Origin: Prorocentrum cordatum
Lineage: Eukaryota; Sar; Dinophyceae; Prorocentrales; Prorocentraceae
Length of the DNA stretch: 22,500 bases
NCBI GenBank assembly: GCA_963575745.1
Contig: CAUYUJ010004336.1
Location: 193,273 to 215,772 of the forward strand
Direction of reading: 5' to 3'
Positions 9,736 through 19,500 of the stretch are shown piece after piece. The notes beneath the pieces are model-generated. The model ran no database searches and was not told the origin of the DNA. It was given only the letters and a program-made list of their open reading frames with translations. The position numbers and the translations under genes were made by a program. Numbering within the stretch: the stretch's first letter is position 1; each line of letters starts with the position of its first letter.

Positions 9736-9902
9736 AGGAGACCAGAAGGCAATTCATGAGCTCACCAAAGAGGAACTCCCCATCGGGCCTCGAAGAATGG
9801 CCCCGAGGCAGCCCGTGAGCCCATGGTCGGTCCTTTCCCAGTGCGCAGGGATCGAGGACCGCAGGTCGCAGGCGCTCGGGGAGAGGCGGGAGCAGGAGAG
9901 CG
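9736..9902. other. Unassigned spacer
   Basis: About 165 bp of mixed sequence lies before the next GAT array. No recognisable feature is seen. Confidence 0.45.
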
Positions 9903-10782
9903 GATGACGGTGGCTGGTGGTGATGGTGGCGTTGATGCTGATGTTGACGATGATGATGATCGTGATGCTGGTGATGCTGATGATGATGATGATGATGATG
10001 GTGGTGATGATGATGATGATGATGGTACTGATGATGATGATGATCGTGATGCTGGTGATGATGATGCTGCTGATGATGATGACGAGGAGGATGAGGATGA
10101 GGATGCTGCTGATGATGATGATGTTGATGATGATGATGATGATGATCGTGATGCTGGTGATGATGATGATGATGATGATGATCATGCTGACGATGATGAT
10201 GCTGATGCTGATGATGATGCTGCTGATGATGATGATCATGATGATGATGATGATGATTATTTTGCCGGTGATGATAATGATGATGATGATGACGAGGAGG
10301 GTGAGGATGAGGATGTTGATGATGACGATGATGTTGATGATGATGATGATGCTGATGATGATGGTGATGCTGATGCTGATGGTGATAATGGTTGTGATGC
10401 TGATGCTGATGCTGATGACGACGATGATGATGATGGTGCTGTTGATGTCGATGCTGTTGTAGCTGATGGTGATGCTGCTGGTGATGGTGATTGTGATGCT
10501 GACGATGCTGCTTATAATGGTGGTTATGGTGATGGCGATGGTGATGGTGGGGGTTGTGGTGATGGTGAGGGTGATGGTGATGATGTTCATGCTGATGCTG
10601 ATGATGCTGATGGATATGATGATGCCGATGCTGTTTATGATTGCGATGCTGATGATGGTGATGCTGATGGTGATGATGATGATGACGATGTTGGCGATGG
10701 TGAGGATAATGATGATGCTGATGCTGATGCTGATTATAATGATGATGCTGATGATGATGATGCTGATGCTGCTGATGATGAT

Positions 10783-10813
<31 letters not shown>

Positions 10814-10822
10814 ATGATGGTG
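9903..10822 (+). repeat. Large GAT/GCT trinucleotide array
   Basis: About 920 bp of GAT with GCT, GGT, GTT and GAC variants. The Asp frame stays open from an ATG at 9823 to 10839 (338 codons, mostly Asp/Ala), and the opposite strand gives long His/Gln and Ile frames. Substitutions fall mostly on the second base of the GAT unit, which is not the pattern expected of selection for Asp. It is treated as a microsatellite. Confidence 0.9.
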
Positions 10823-11240
10823 GAGTGCCAGTTCCTTGAGACCGCCCGGTTGGACGTCTTCTGGGTAGAGGTTTGAAGATCGGGTTGACCTGAATGGGTA
10901 CGGAAACAATGGTTACAACGTCCAGCAGCAGTTGTCGTCTTTTAAAAGCAAGGCGTTTGTCGGCGTCGCCCCCGTCGCTGTCCGTTTGAGACACGAATTC
11001 GCCTGCCTAACCGCGGTCGTTGTCGGGTTGGGACAACGTTCGTTGTTGGGAAAGAGCGCGTTCTGTGGTCGCTTGGATGGGGGGGGGGACGGAACCGGAC
11101 CCCCCCTCCCCTGGATGGAGGAGGGGGGTTCGAACCACCCCCCACCCCCCCTCCCGTGACGGAGGGGGGTCGGGGGTTCGAACCCCCCCCCCTCCCGGCC
11201 CCTCCTCCCCTACTTCTCCTCTCTCCCTCTCCTCGGGCCA
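10823..11240. other. Unassigned sequence with GGTTCGAACC palindromes
   Basis: The start (10823-10860) is the second copy of the 9563-9600 segment. At about 11117-11200 two G-run / TTCGAA / C-run palindromes occur within C- and G-homopolymer tracts. They resemble a tRNA T-arm, but no acceptor, D or anticodon arm fits. No gene is recognised. Confidence 0.5.
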
Positions 11241-11384
11241 GCGCCTGCGTCGGCGGCGGCTGGCGGCGGCGGCGGGGACGACGACTTTCTTTTTCTGGGC
11301 TTGCGCCAGCTTTGTGCCGCCGCCGGCGTCGCGTGGTCGTGTGGTCGCCGCCGCCGCCGCCGATGCCAGTCATCACCGTCCCTT

Positions 11385-11574
11385 CGGTAGCAACTCATGG
11401 GATCCTCATGTACCTTCTTGATTCCCGTCTTTAGCGTCGACTGGCGTCAAATAGCGTCTGGTAGTCGATGGGATGGCGCCGAATTAGCGTCGATTCGCGT
11501 CGGACCAGCGTCGATTAGCGTCGATTCGGAAGAGCCAAAAAGATGGTACGGGGAGCTCCCATGAGTTGCCATCG
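11385..11574. repeat. Inverted repeat bracketing a GCGTCGA array
   Basis: The arm at 11385-11414 and the reverse complement of 11545-11574 match at 23 of 30 positions, including an exact 13-base core GCAACTCATGGGA. Between the arms, about 11431-11530 is a run of degenerate TTAGCGTCGATT / GGCGTC units (copies at 11431, 11483, 11513 and others). The ~190-bp whole resembles a small inverted-repeat element, but I see no target-site duplication and no coding sequence. Confidence 0.65.
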
Positions 11575-11628
11575 AAAGTCCCTGAAATCCGGGTCAGGTC
11601 GCGCTTAAGGAAATTGTGGTGGTGATGG

Positions 11629-11630
11629 TG

Positions 11631-11673
<43 letters not shown>

Positions 11674-11682
11674 CGCCCTCGC
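11629..11682 (+). repeat. GTC / GTCGCC microsatellite
   Basis: (GTC)n at about 11629-11645 passes into (GTCGCC)n to about 11675. A second (GTC)n run is at about 11787-11808. Confidence 0.85.
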
Positions 11683-12302
11683 ACGCGGCGAGGCGATGGG
11701 CGGGCTCTTCGCGGCGGAAACCCATTCGTGCAGCACGAGCGTGTCGAAGCGGGCGTCCATGCAGATGATCCAGGCTGCCCTGCGCTCGTCGTCGTCGTCG
11801 TCGTCGCCGCCGTCGACAAAGCGTACTGCGCCAGAGCGGTCAGGCTGCTTGAGAAGGACGATGTCGATGGTGATGATCGGGAGGATGAGGAACGTGATTC
11901 AAGTATGATAGAGATGCACTGGATAACGAATCTCGATACGAAGCAGAGCATTACTAAGCAGAGCACGGATACATTTATTGGTACGCATATCCTGTTGCAT
12001 GCGAATCTGGTTCTCAACAGATAGCAAGCTCCGTGCGAGCCCACGTGACACGAAGTCTACGAGCAGGAGAGCTGATGCGATTGTAATGGTGATGCGGAAG
12101 AGGAGCAGGAGAGGGATGAGTAGAAGAATCAGGAGAGCCCCCATGTCTATCAGCCACTCGGCCTTCTGGCCGCGACCGCCCACGCAGATCACTAGTCCAC
12201 CAGCCCCGTCTGCCCCATCGGGCCTTCGATCCACCAGAGCAGGCGGAGGTTGAAGGTTGAAGGAGGCATCCTTCTTATTGATTCCTCTCCCCCACGTCTT
12301 GG
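11683..12302. other. Unassigned sequence
   Basis: This is mixed-composition sequence. Open frames of 70-190 codons on both strands overlap and are not recognisable; the longest, on -, passes through the GTC repeat. No RNA gene is seen. Confidence 0.45.
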
Positions 12303-12405
12303 CAGTTCTCGGGGAAGACCATCGAGGAGCATCCTGGATCATCGAGCATCAAAAACACGCACGAAACCGAGAACTACAGGGGACATATGCGCCTGAGTGA
12401 TGGCA
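12303..12405. repeat. Dispersed repeat, copy A
   Basis: It shares GAGGAGCATCCTGGA, then ATCGAGCA, AAAAACA and ACGAAACCGA with copy C in the same order, and is more distantly like copy B. It is the shortest and most diverged of the three. Confidence 0.6.
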
Positions 12406-12886
12406 TAACCTCTTCTTTATTCTTTCCTGCTGCTCCTCCTCTGCCTCCTGTTTCCCTCTCGTGCGCCTCCTCCCTCTTCGCTCCTCGTAAGCATCCTTGT
12501 CCTTATCTCTGCATCCAGGAGGATATGGGATGACAGGATGAGGTAAACGAAAGAGAATTCAGGGCCAGTTCCAGCAGGATCGTCTATCCACGTCTCTTTG
12601 GGGACTCGCTATCCAAGGTCGACGACCAAATGTAGATCCACATTTTTCGGCGTGGCAATGTGCCCACCATTGCATCCAGGGTCGGGGATGGGCATGGAGT
12701 CTGAAGGGTAGTAGATGACCTGGGGAGGGACGTGACGGAGTGAAAGGGGAGGCACATCTGGGAGGGGGGGAAGAGGGAGGGGGAGAGGGGACGGGGAAGG
12801 CAGGGAGGAAGGAAGGACGGCGCAGGGCCAGACGTGGAAAAAGGTTGCATGAGGGGCACGCAGGCAGGCATCCAGGAGGGATGTGG
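12406..12886. other. Unassigned sequence with purine tract
   Basis: A CTCCTC-rich patch at 12425-12485, unique sequence, and a GGGA/GGAA tract at about 12748-12815. Pro/Ser-rich frames on - are explained by the tract. No gene is recognised. Confidence 0.45.
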
Positions 12887-13040
12887 GAGCCTCGACATCG
12901 CTCAGACGTGTACACTTTTTCTCTGCGAGGACCCCTGAGGAGCAATCCGGACCATCGACCCCCCCCAAAAAAAGAAGTACACACACGCACGACATCGAAC
13001 CATGCACGGTGCATGGACGTTCGAGCGATGGCGAGCGTCG
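12887..13040. repeat. Dispersed repeat, copy B
   Basis: It aligns with copy C over about 140 bp: GCCTCGACATCGCTCAGACGT, TCTCTGCGAGGACCC, TGAGGAGCA, GGACCATCGA, then GCATGGACGTTCGAGCGATGG. It differs from C by substitutions and a C/A-run insertion near 12960. Confidence 0.7.
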
Positions 13041-13448
13041 CATGAGGACGACGGAGGCTTACGTCGGGCATGGCCCTCTACGGGAGGAATATAGAAAACT
13101 AGTCCCGGACGATTTTTCTGTTATGCTTTGGCTGCTCTTGTATATGTTCGGATTGTTTTCTGTTTCCGTCCAAAATCCGCCTGTAGGGTGACTTGCCCGA
13201 CCGAAACGGAGTCAGAGGGTGGCGTAAAACGACGCGAAGATCGGGACAAATTCGGATCGGGATAATTCGAAATCTCCGAGAATCGGCGGGTTTGGAGGAT
13301 GTATTGGGCGCCGCGGCCGCTCCAGAGCGTTCCTCAGAGCGATTTATCCCGATCCTGGCCTTGTGTTATGGCGGGAGGGCGGGCGGGATGCTGCCGCGGC
13401 CCGGCCGAGCTCGGCGGCACGCCCGGCTCTCCTGCAGCGGCCCCCCCG
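13041..13448. other. Unassigned sequence between repeat copies
   Basis: Unique-looking sequence of moderate GC content around 13080-13190 and GC-rich sequence beyond. No domain or RNA fold is recognised. Confidence 0.45.
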
Positions 13449-13590
13449 GGCCTGGCATCGCTCGGACGTGCGCAGTTGCTTCTCTGCGAGGGCCCTCTGA
13501 GGAGCATCCTGGACCATCGAGCAGACAAAAACAAACGAAACCGAAGAATGCACAGGGCATGGACGCCCGAGCGACGGTAAGCGGGAGACC
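13449..13590. repeat. Dispersed repeat, copy C
   Basis: It contains the blocks GGCATCGCTCGGACGTG, TCTCTGCGAGGGCCC, TGAGGAGCATCCTGGACC, ATCGAGCAGACAAAAACA and GGGCATGGACGCCCGAGCG, collinear with copy B 560 bp upstream and, in its centre, with copy A. It may be a fragment of an older interspersed repeat. Confidence 0.7.
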
Positions 13591-13742
13591 GCCCAGAGGC
13601 CCACGGAGTGCCCCGGAGAGCCGCGACCTTTCGATCCTTCGCTGCGCTCTGGCCCTGGAGGAGGAGAGGGGGGGGGGAAGGACGACCCGCCTTACTGGCA
13701 CGAGGGCGTTCTGCGCCCACGTTTTGGGGGGTGGTGGCGAGC

Positions 13743-13785
<43 letters not shown>

Positions 13786-13872
13786 ACAAAAAGAAAGAGA
13801 GAAAGAGAGAGAGAGAGAGAGAAACAACACATTTTCTGCATATACACATATATACACATCTGTATGCATACC

Positions 13873-13921
<49 letters not shown>

Positions 13922-13985
13922 GGGGGGAAACATAAAGAGTGAAAGAGAGAGACAGAGACAGAGACAGAGAGAAGAGTGATATCAT
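13743..13985. repeat. Two compound TA-GA microsatellites
   Basis: (TA)n at 13743-13760 is followed by (GA)n to 13784 and a GA-rich run to about 13823. A second (TA)n at about 13872-13911 is again followed by (GA)n, a G-run and GA-rich sequence to about 13975. The unit order matches 8886-8990. Confidence 0.9.
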
Positions 13986-15180
<1,195 letters not shown>

Positions 15181-15201
15181 CCGTAACCATGTTGGCTCAA
15201 G
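15181..15201 (+). other. Dinoflagellate spliced-leader relic
   Basis: The sequence starts CCGTAaCCATgTTGG and ends GGCTCAAG. Against the 22-nt DinoSL (ambiguous first base, then 21 fixed bases) it matches 19 of 21, with G to A at position 6 and T to G at position 11. DinoSL is added by trans-splicing to the 5' end of nuclear mRNAs in dinoflagellates, and genomic copies mark genes that returned through cDNA. Here it abuts the CA tract on the left and the leader of ORF1 on the right, so it fits the 5' terminus of a reverse-transcribed, trans-spliced RNA. Confidence 0.85.
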
Positions 15202-15239
15202 ATGATTTGTTCCACAGGGGAACGAGTGGATACCGCTAG
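15189..15239 (+). CDS. Possible 16-codon upstream ORF in the SL/leader
   Basis: The T to G change at SL position 11 creates an ATG at 15189 that opens a 16-residue frame ending in TAG (15237-15239), in the same phase as ORF1. Another in-frame stop lies at 15300-15302, so it cannot join ORF1. It may be a chance product of decay, or it could lower ORF1 translation. Nothing supports a functional peptide. Confidence 0.2.
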   Translation: MLAQDDLFHRGTSGYR

Positions 15240-15323
15240 TCCGCGGCCAGTGCCAGGGCTTCTCCGCCCGACAGTTTTGTTTCGTGTGTTGGCAAGGGGT
15301 AGGCTGTGCGCTGCCCACTCGCC
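15202..15323 (+). promoter_or_regulatory. Retrotransposon 5' leader
   Basis: These 122 bases separate the SL relic from the first ATG of ORF1. They contain a small stem-loop (GTTCC / GGAAC around ACAGG, about 15209-15223). No promoter motif is recognised; if the copied RNA was trans-spliced, its promoter would have been lost upstream of the SL. Confidence 0.5.
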
Positions 15324-16562
15324 ATGTCCAGTGCCTCGCAGAGGGCCAGGTCTGAGCCGCGGGCCAAGGGCGGCGGCGGCAAGGGCAAGAGCAAAGGAGT
15401 TGGCAAGGCAGGCAAGACCAACGCGAGCGGAGCCAACCCCCTGGACTACGTCCGCTGTGCGAACTGCTCGTACAAGTGGAACTTCAAGGCCAGGGTGGAG
15501 TGCTACAACTGCAAGAAGCCGCTCAAGCCTGCCGCAGTGGACGAGCCTCCGCAGCTACGGGCATCGGCGTGGTCATTCGTGCGCGAGCCGTGGGTGCGGC
15601 ACTCTGACGACTGGTTCGGGTACGAGGCACCGCCACCGCAGCCCGCCCCGCCGTCGGATGCAGAGTGCCTCGCGGCGTTGGCGGCCAGGCATCCCGAGCA
15701 CGGCCAGCAGCTCGAGGCCATCAAGATGGCAGTCGCACCACCGCCCGTTGCGGCCACGGTGTTGCCAGATGTGGCCCTCAACCGCGCCCAGGCCAAGCAG
15801 CGGCGGGCTCAAGCCGCCTTCCTCTCCAAGTCCCAGCAGGTCCACGACGCCGAGCAGTGGCCCCAGGCCTGCCGCGAGGAGGAGGTGCGTGCTGGTGAGC
15901 TCGTCCTGGCGTGCAACGTGGAGGTGGAGGAGGCCTACAAGGCAGCAGCGCCCAAGGGCGTCCAGGTGCAGGCGCAGGAGGCGCAGGGGCCTGGCGCCAA
16001 GACTCAGCCTGCCGTGGGCCTCAACGCCACGGCGCTTTTGGCGGAAGACTTCCAGGTCGAGGCAGGCGACGCCTTCAGGCTGGGCGACCCCGACCTGGAC
16101 ATCACCGACACGGAGCGCGAGGAGTTCAACAAGTCCCTGGAAGGCTTCGTCGAGCAAGTCAAGCAGCACGTGCGCACCACCTTCGGTGAGGCCAAGACGC
16201 AGCTGGAGCAGAGGCGCAGCGAGATCGACGCCAAGCACCAGCAGCTGCTGGCCAGGCGCAAGCGGCCTCGCACCGAGGCGGCAGGAGCAGCAGACCAGAC
16301 GCCAGCCCAGGCGCCAGCCGCAGGCCCTGCGGCAGCAGGCCCCGCGGAGGCCCCAGCGGCCGCCGCGGCCCCAGCCCAGGCCCCCGCCCCTGGGCAGCCT
16401 GAGGCCCCTGCTCGGCCTCCTGTTGCTCACCCTCCAGAGCCACCCAGCCTCCGCGGCCCCGATGGCGCAGCCAAGTTGGCTCAGCTCAGGCGGGACTTGG
16501 AAGCAGCAGCCGCCGTTCCAGCTGGGCACGCAGATGCGCAAGGCCCAGTCCTGGGGACCTGA
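15324..16562 (+). CDS. Retrotransposon ORF1 protein, zinc-finger RNA-binding candidate
   Basis: 412 residues. The start is the first ATG after two in-frame stops; a GTG six codons upstream is a less likely start for a eukaryote. Residues 1-38 are Lys/Gly/Ser-rich and basic. Residues 45-63 form a Cys4 finger, C-x2-C-x11-C-x2-C (C45, C48, C60, C63), with W52-N53 between the pairs, close to RanBP2-type fingers. Residues 150-210 and 259-317 are charged, probably helical, the latter ending in a basic cluster (RRKRPRT, 311-317) that could bind nucleic acid or act as a nuclear signal. Residues 318-390 are Ala/Pro-rich. LINE ORF1 proteins coat the element RNA, and I infer that role from position and basic/zinc-finger content; I do not recognise a gag CCHC knuckle or RRM. 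The stop overlaps the start region of the pol-like frame. Confidence 0.8.
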   Translation: MSSASQRARSEPRAKGGGGKGKSKGVGKAGKTNASGANPLDYVRCANCSYKWNFKARVECYNCKKPLKPAAVDEPPQLRASAWSFVREPWVRHSDDWFGYEAPPPQPAPPSDAECLAALAARHPEHGQQLEAIKMAVAPPPVAATVLPDVALNRAQAKQRRAQAAFLSKSQQVHDAEQWPQACREEEVRAGELVLACNVEVEEAYKAAAPKGVQVQAQEAQGPGAKTQPAVGLNATALLAEDFQVEAGDAFRLGDPDLDITDTEREEFNKSLEGFVEQVKQHVRTTFGEAKTQLEQRRSEIDAKHQQLLARRKRPRTEAAGAADQTPAQAPAAGPAAAGPAEAPAAAAAPAQAPAPGQPEAPARPPVAHPPEPPSLRGPDGAAKLAQLRRDLEAAAAVPAGHADAQGPVLGT

Positions 16563-19500
16563 TGCGCCGCCAGAGGCCAAGCCACGAGAGCCCAGACTCG
16601 TCCGCCTGGGCAGGCGGGAGCGGGCCATCCTGGCCACGCGCATGCGCCGCATGGCTCGGCACTGGCGCCCTACCCCGTCGCTGGGGACCACGGCTCAGGA
16701 CCGCAGGCACTGGGGCTCCTACTGCGTGCCGTACATCTTCCACCAGCTGGGCTCTGGGGAGTACACAGCCATGCTGGACGACCTGGCAGCCACCACGGGC
16801 AGCGGATCCCGAATTGCCGAGCGCATGAGGATTGCACGGGAGTTGGGTGACGAAGCCTGGAACCGTGGAGGGGATGCCAGGCGCCTCCAGCGGCAGTGGT
16901 TGGGGCATCTGCAAGTGGCTAATCAGGATGCTTTCGAGCGTGAGGCGGCTCAGCAGGACCGCACCCAGTCAGCCGCGGAGCGGTGGTTCGACCGCCAGTC
17001 CCAGGCGACGTCGGGAACGCAGGCCCCCACCGTCTACTTCGACGACCGCATCCACTGCTGGAGGTTGTGCGCCGCGAAGGTGCTGGAGGCCGACCTCGGC
17101 CCATCCACCTCGACTGGGACCTCGGAGGAGCCGCTGTGTTGCTCTGCATCGCCCGTTGAATGCACCGAGCTCACTCCCACCCCAGCCGCGTGCGACCTCA
17201 CGGACGAGCACCGAGGAGCTGCCCCATGTATTTCAGCTGGTGGTCTCTCTGCCGTCCGAGGCAGCCCAGATCAGCTTACGTCAGTTGGTGGTTTCTCTGG
17301 CTCAGCTGTTTCAACGGGCGATGGTCTCTCGGCCGCCGATGGTGGCACCCAGGCGCAGCTTATTTCAGTCAGTGGTGTTTCGGGCTCTACAGTTTCCACG
17401 GATAGTGGTTTCTTGGCCGCTGGAGGCACCCAGGTGCAACTTACGTTAGGCCGTGGCCCCTCTGGCTCAGATGCCTCAACTGTAGATGGTTTCTCTGTCG
17501 CCGTTGGAGGCACTCAGGAGCAGCTTACGCCAGTTGGTGGTTGCTCGGGCTTTGCTGCTCCCACAGGCGGGCCTTTCTTGGCCGCTGGAGGCCCTCAGGC
17601 GCAATTTACGTCAGATGGTGGTTTCTCGGACCCAGTTGTTACAGCAGGTGTTGGTGGCTCTGCCCACGGAGGCAGTCAGGCGTTGCTTACGTCAGTTTTT
17701 GTTTCTGCAGGCTCAGCTGTCTCATCTGGGGAAAGCCACTGCGGCCCTGGGCAGCCTAACATCATCGAGATGGCCCATGAGACTGTGGCACACCCTACCG
17801 AGGGCGGGGACGTCAGTGTCGGCAGTGTTGGCGGCCAGTCCACCTGCAGCGGGACTTCGGCAAAGCCCCAGTGCGACGTCGCCAAGTATCGACCCTCAGC
17901 AGCAGGAGCCCGCAGAGGCAAGCGTCGACAGCGGAGCCACAGGCGCTTCACCTTCCACAGCGTCAATGCCAGCCTCAGCTGGGGCAACGTTGTGGGCTAC
18001 CTCCACGGCGCGGCACACCAGCAGCTCACCGAGGGCAAGATTCCGATCATCGGTTTCCAGGAGCACGGCAAGCGGCGTTTATGGGCCGAAGAGAGCGCAC
18101 GGGCCCTGCTGCCCTTGGGCTGGAGGGCCCTGCCCACGCCAGCGACGGACGGCCCGAATGGAGGGGCCTCGGCGGGCGTCTTGCTGGCGATACCTGCCTG
18201 CGTCGGCGTCACTCTTGCATCTGGACAGCGACGCTGGGACATATCTCCCCCAGGTTGTGCAGGCAGGCTCCTGTTGGCCACCCTCGAGGCCAAGGGCATC
18301 GGCAAGTTACTGGTTTTCTGTGCGTATTGCTTCACTGGTCAGAAGTTGGCGTCTGTGGGCAATTCAGCTCCCCTGTCAGTTATCACGGGGTGGGCAGTCC
18401 AGCTCCAGCTGCCCTGGATCGTCATCGCGGACTGGGAGAATCTACCTGACGCTTTGGAGCGTTCGCCGTGGAACAACCAGCTCAGAGGCCGCGTCGTAGC
18501 GTGGCAAGGGGAAGGGGGCACCAACCGCTCCCCGCACGGTGAGCGCGTGATCGATTATTTCTGGATGCACTCCAGTTTGGCTGCCAATATTTCGCCAGCC
18601 CGCATTGACGACGACGCGGTCTACCACCCTCATAGAGCCACATGGGTCGAGTTTCAGCAGCCTTGGTCGGCCTTTACCTACACCAAGCTCATCCGACCTC
18701 ACAAGTTCCCGATCCCAGGAGTCAAGCCGAGGCACTTCGATCTCTCGTGCCCAGACGTGCCTGCAGGTTTCGACCCCGATGCGGTGCCTACCCAGGAGCT
18801 CCTGGACGACACCTGGGAGGCTTTCTGCCACGCCGCCGAGGAGGAGCTGATCCAGAAGGTGGGTTTGGACCCCAGCAGTCGGCAAGCCGATCAATGCCGA
18901 GGGCGTGGGGGACCACCGCGCTTCAGGAAGTGCCCGTTGCTCCCGACCCACACCGAGGCCATCGCTTCGTACGGGGAGGCCAAGCGTTGGAGGTGGTTTG
19001 CCAACGAGTTGGCTTGGCTGGGCATCATTGAAGTAAAGCTTTTCAGCTACACGGGCGCTTCCGACCTGGTCCTCACCACGTTGCACCAGCAGCGGCACGC
19101 CTCCATCCGCAAGTTGCGTGACCGCTTCAGGCACCACATGCTGTTAGAAGGCGTGGCTGAGCTGCAGGAGTTCTTCGAGGTTTTCACGTCTCGGGACCGC
19201 GGCTATGAAGACTTGCAGGAGCTCTCGGCTTGGCGCCTCAGCTGCAGTCAGTATGCCTCGTACTTGGAGTGGCAGATCGGCAAGGAACGACGAGATTCCT
19301 TCAAGCAGCGGTTGGAGGACGACTTCCCAGGCTCGCAGGGGCTCCTCCACAGGGTCACCAAGTGGCGCCAGGCTTGGCAGGCTCCCAAGGGCAGCATCTC
19401 CAAGAAGCTGCTCCCAGCGGCGCCTCAGGCCGCCGTGGACCAGGAGTTGCACGACTGGTCGAAGGTCTGGACCACTGGCTCAGGTTTCCCCAAGCCGTGG

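Noticed and set aside
9823-10839. 338-codon Asp/Ala-rich open frame on +
   Set aside because: The GAT unit lacks stops in two + phases and all three - phases. Changes fall mainly on the second base of the Asp codon, and no unique protein sequence is attached beyond about 25 residues.
11117-11200. tRNA-like T-arm (GGTTCGAACC)
   Set aside because: It lies in C/G homopolymer sequence with no matching acceptor, D-arm or anticodon arm, so it is a simple palindrome.
15573-16691. 372-codon open frame on - opposite ORF1
   Set aside because: It is a shadow of GC-rich ORF1. The + frame has a zinc finger, a sensible start and a linked pol ORF; the - frame shows no motif.
17486-18499. 337-codon + frame overlapping the pol repeat and endonuclease
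   Set aside because: It is an out-of-phase shadow of the pol frame, which alone carries the EEP, RT and RNase H motifs.
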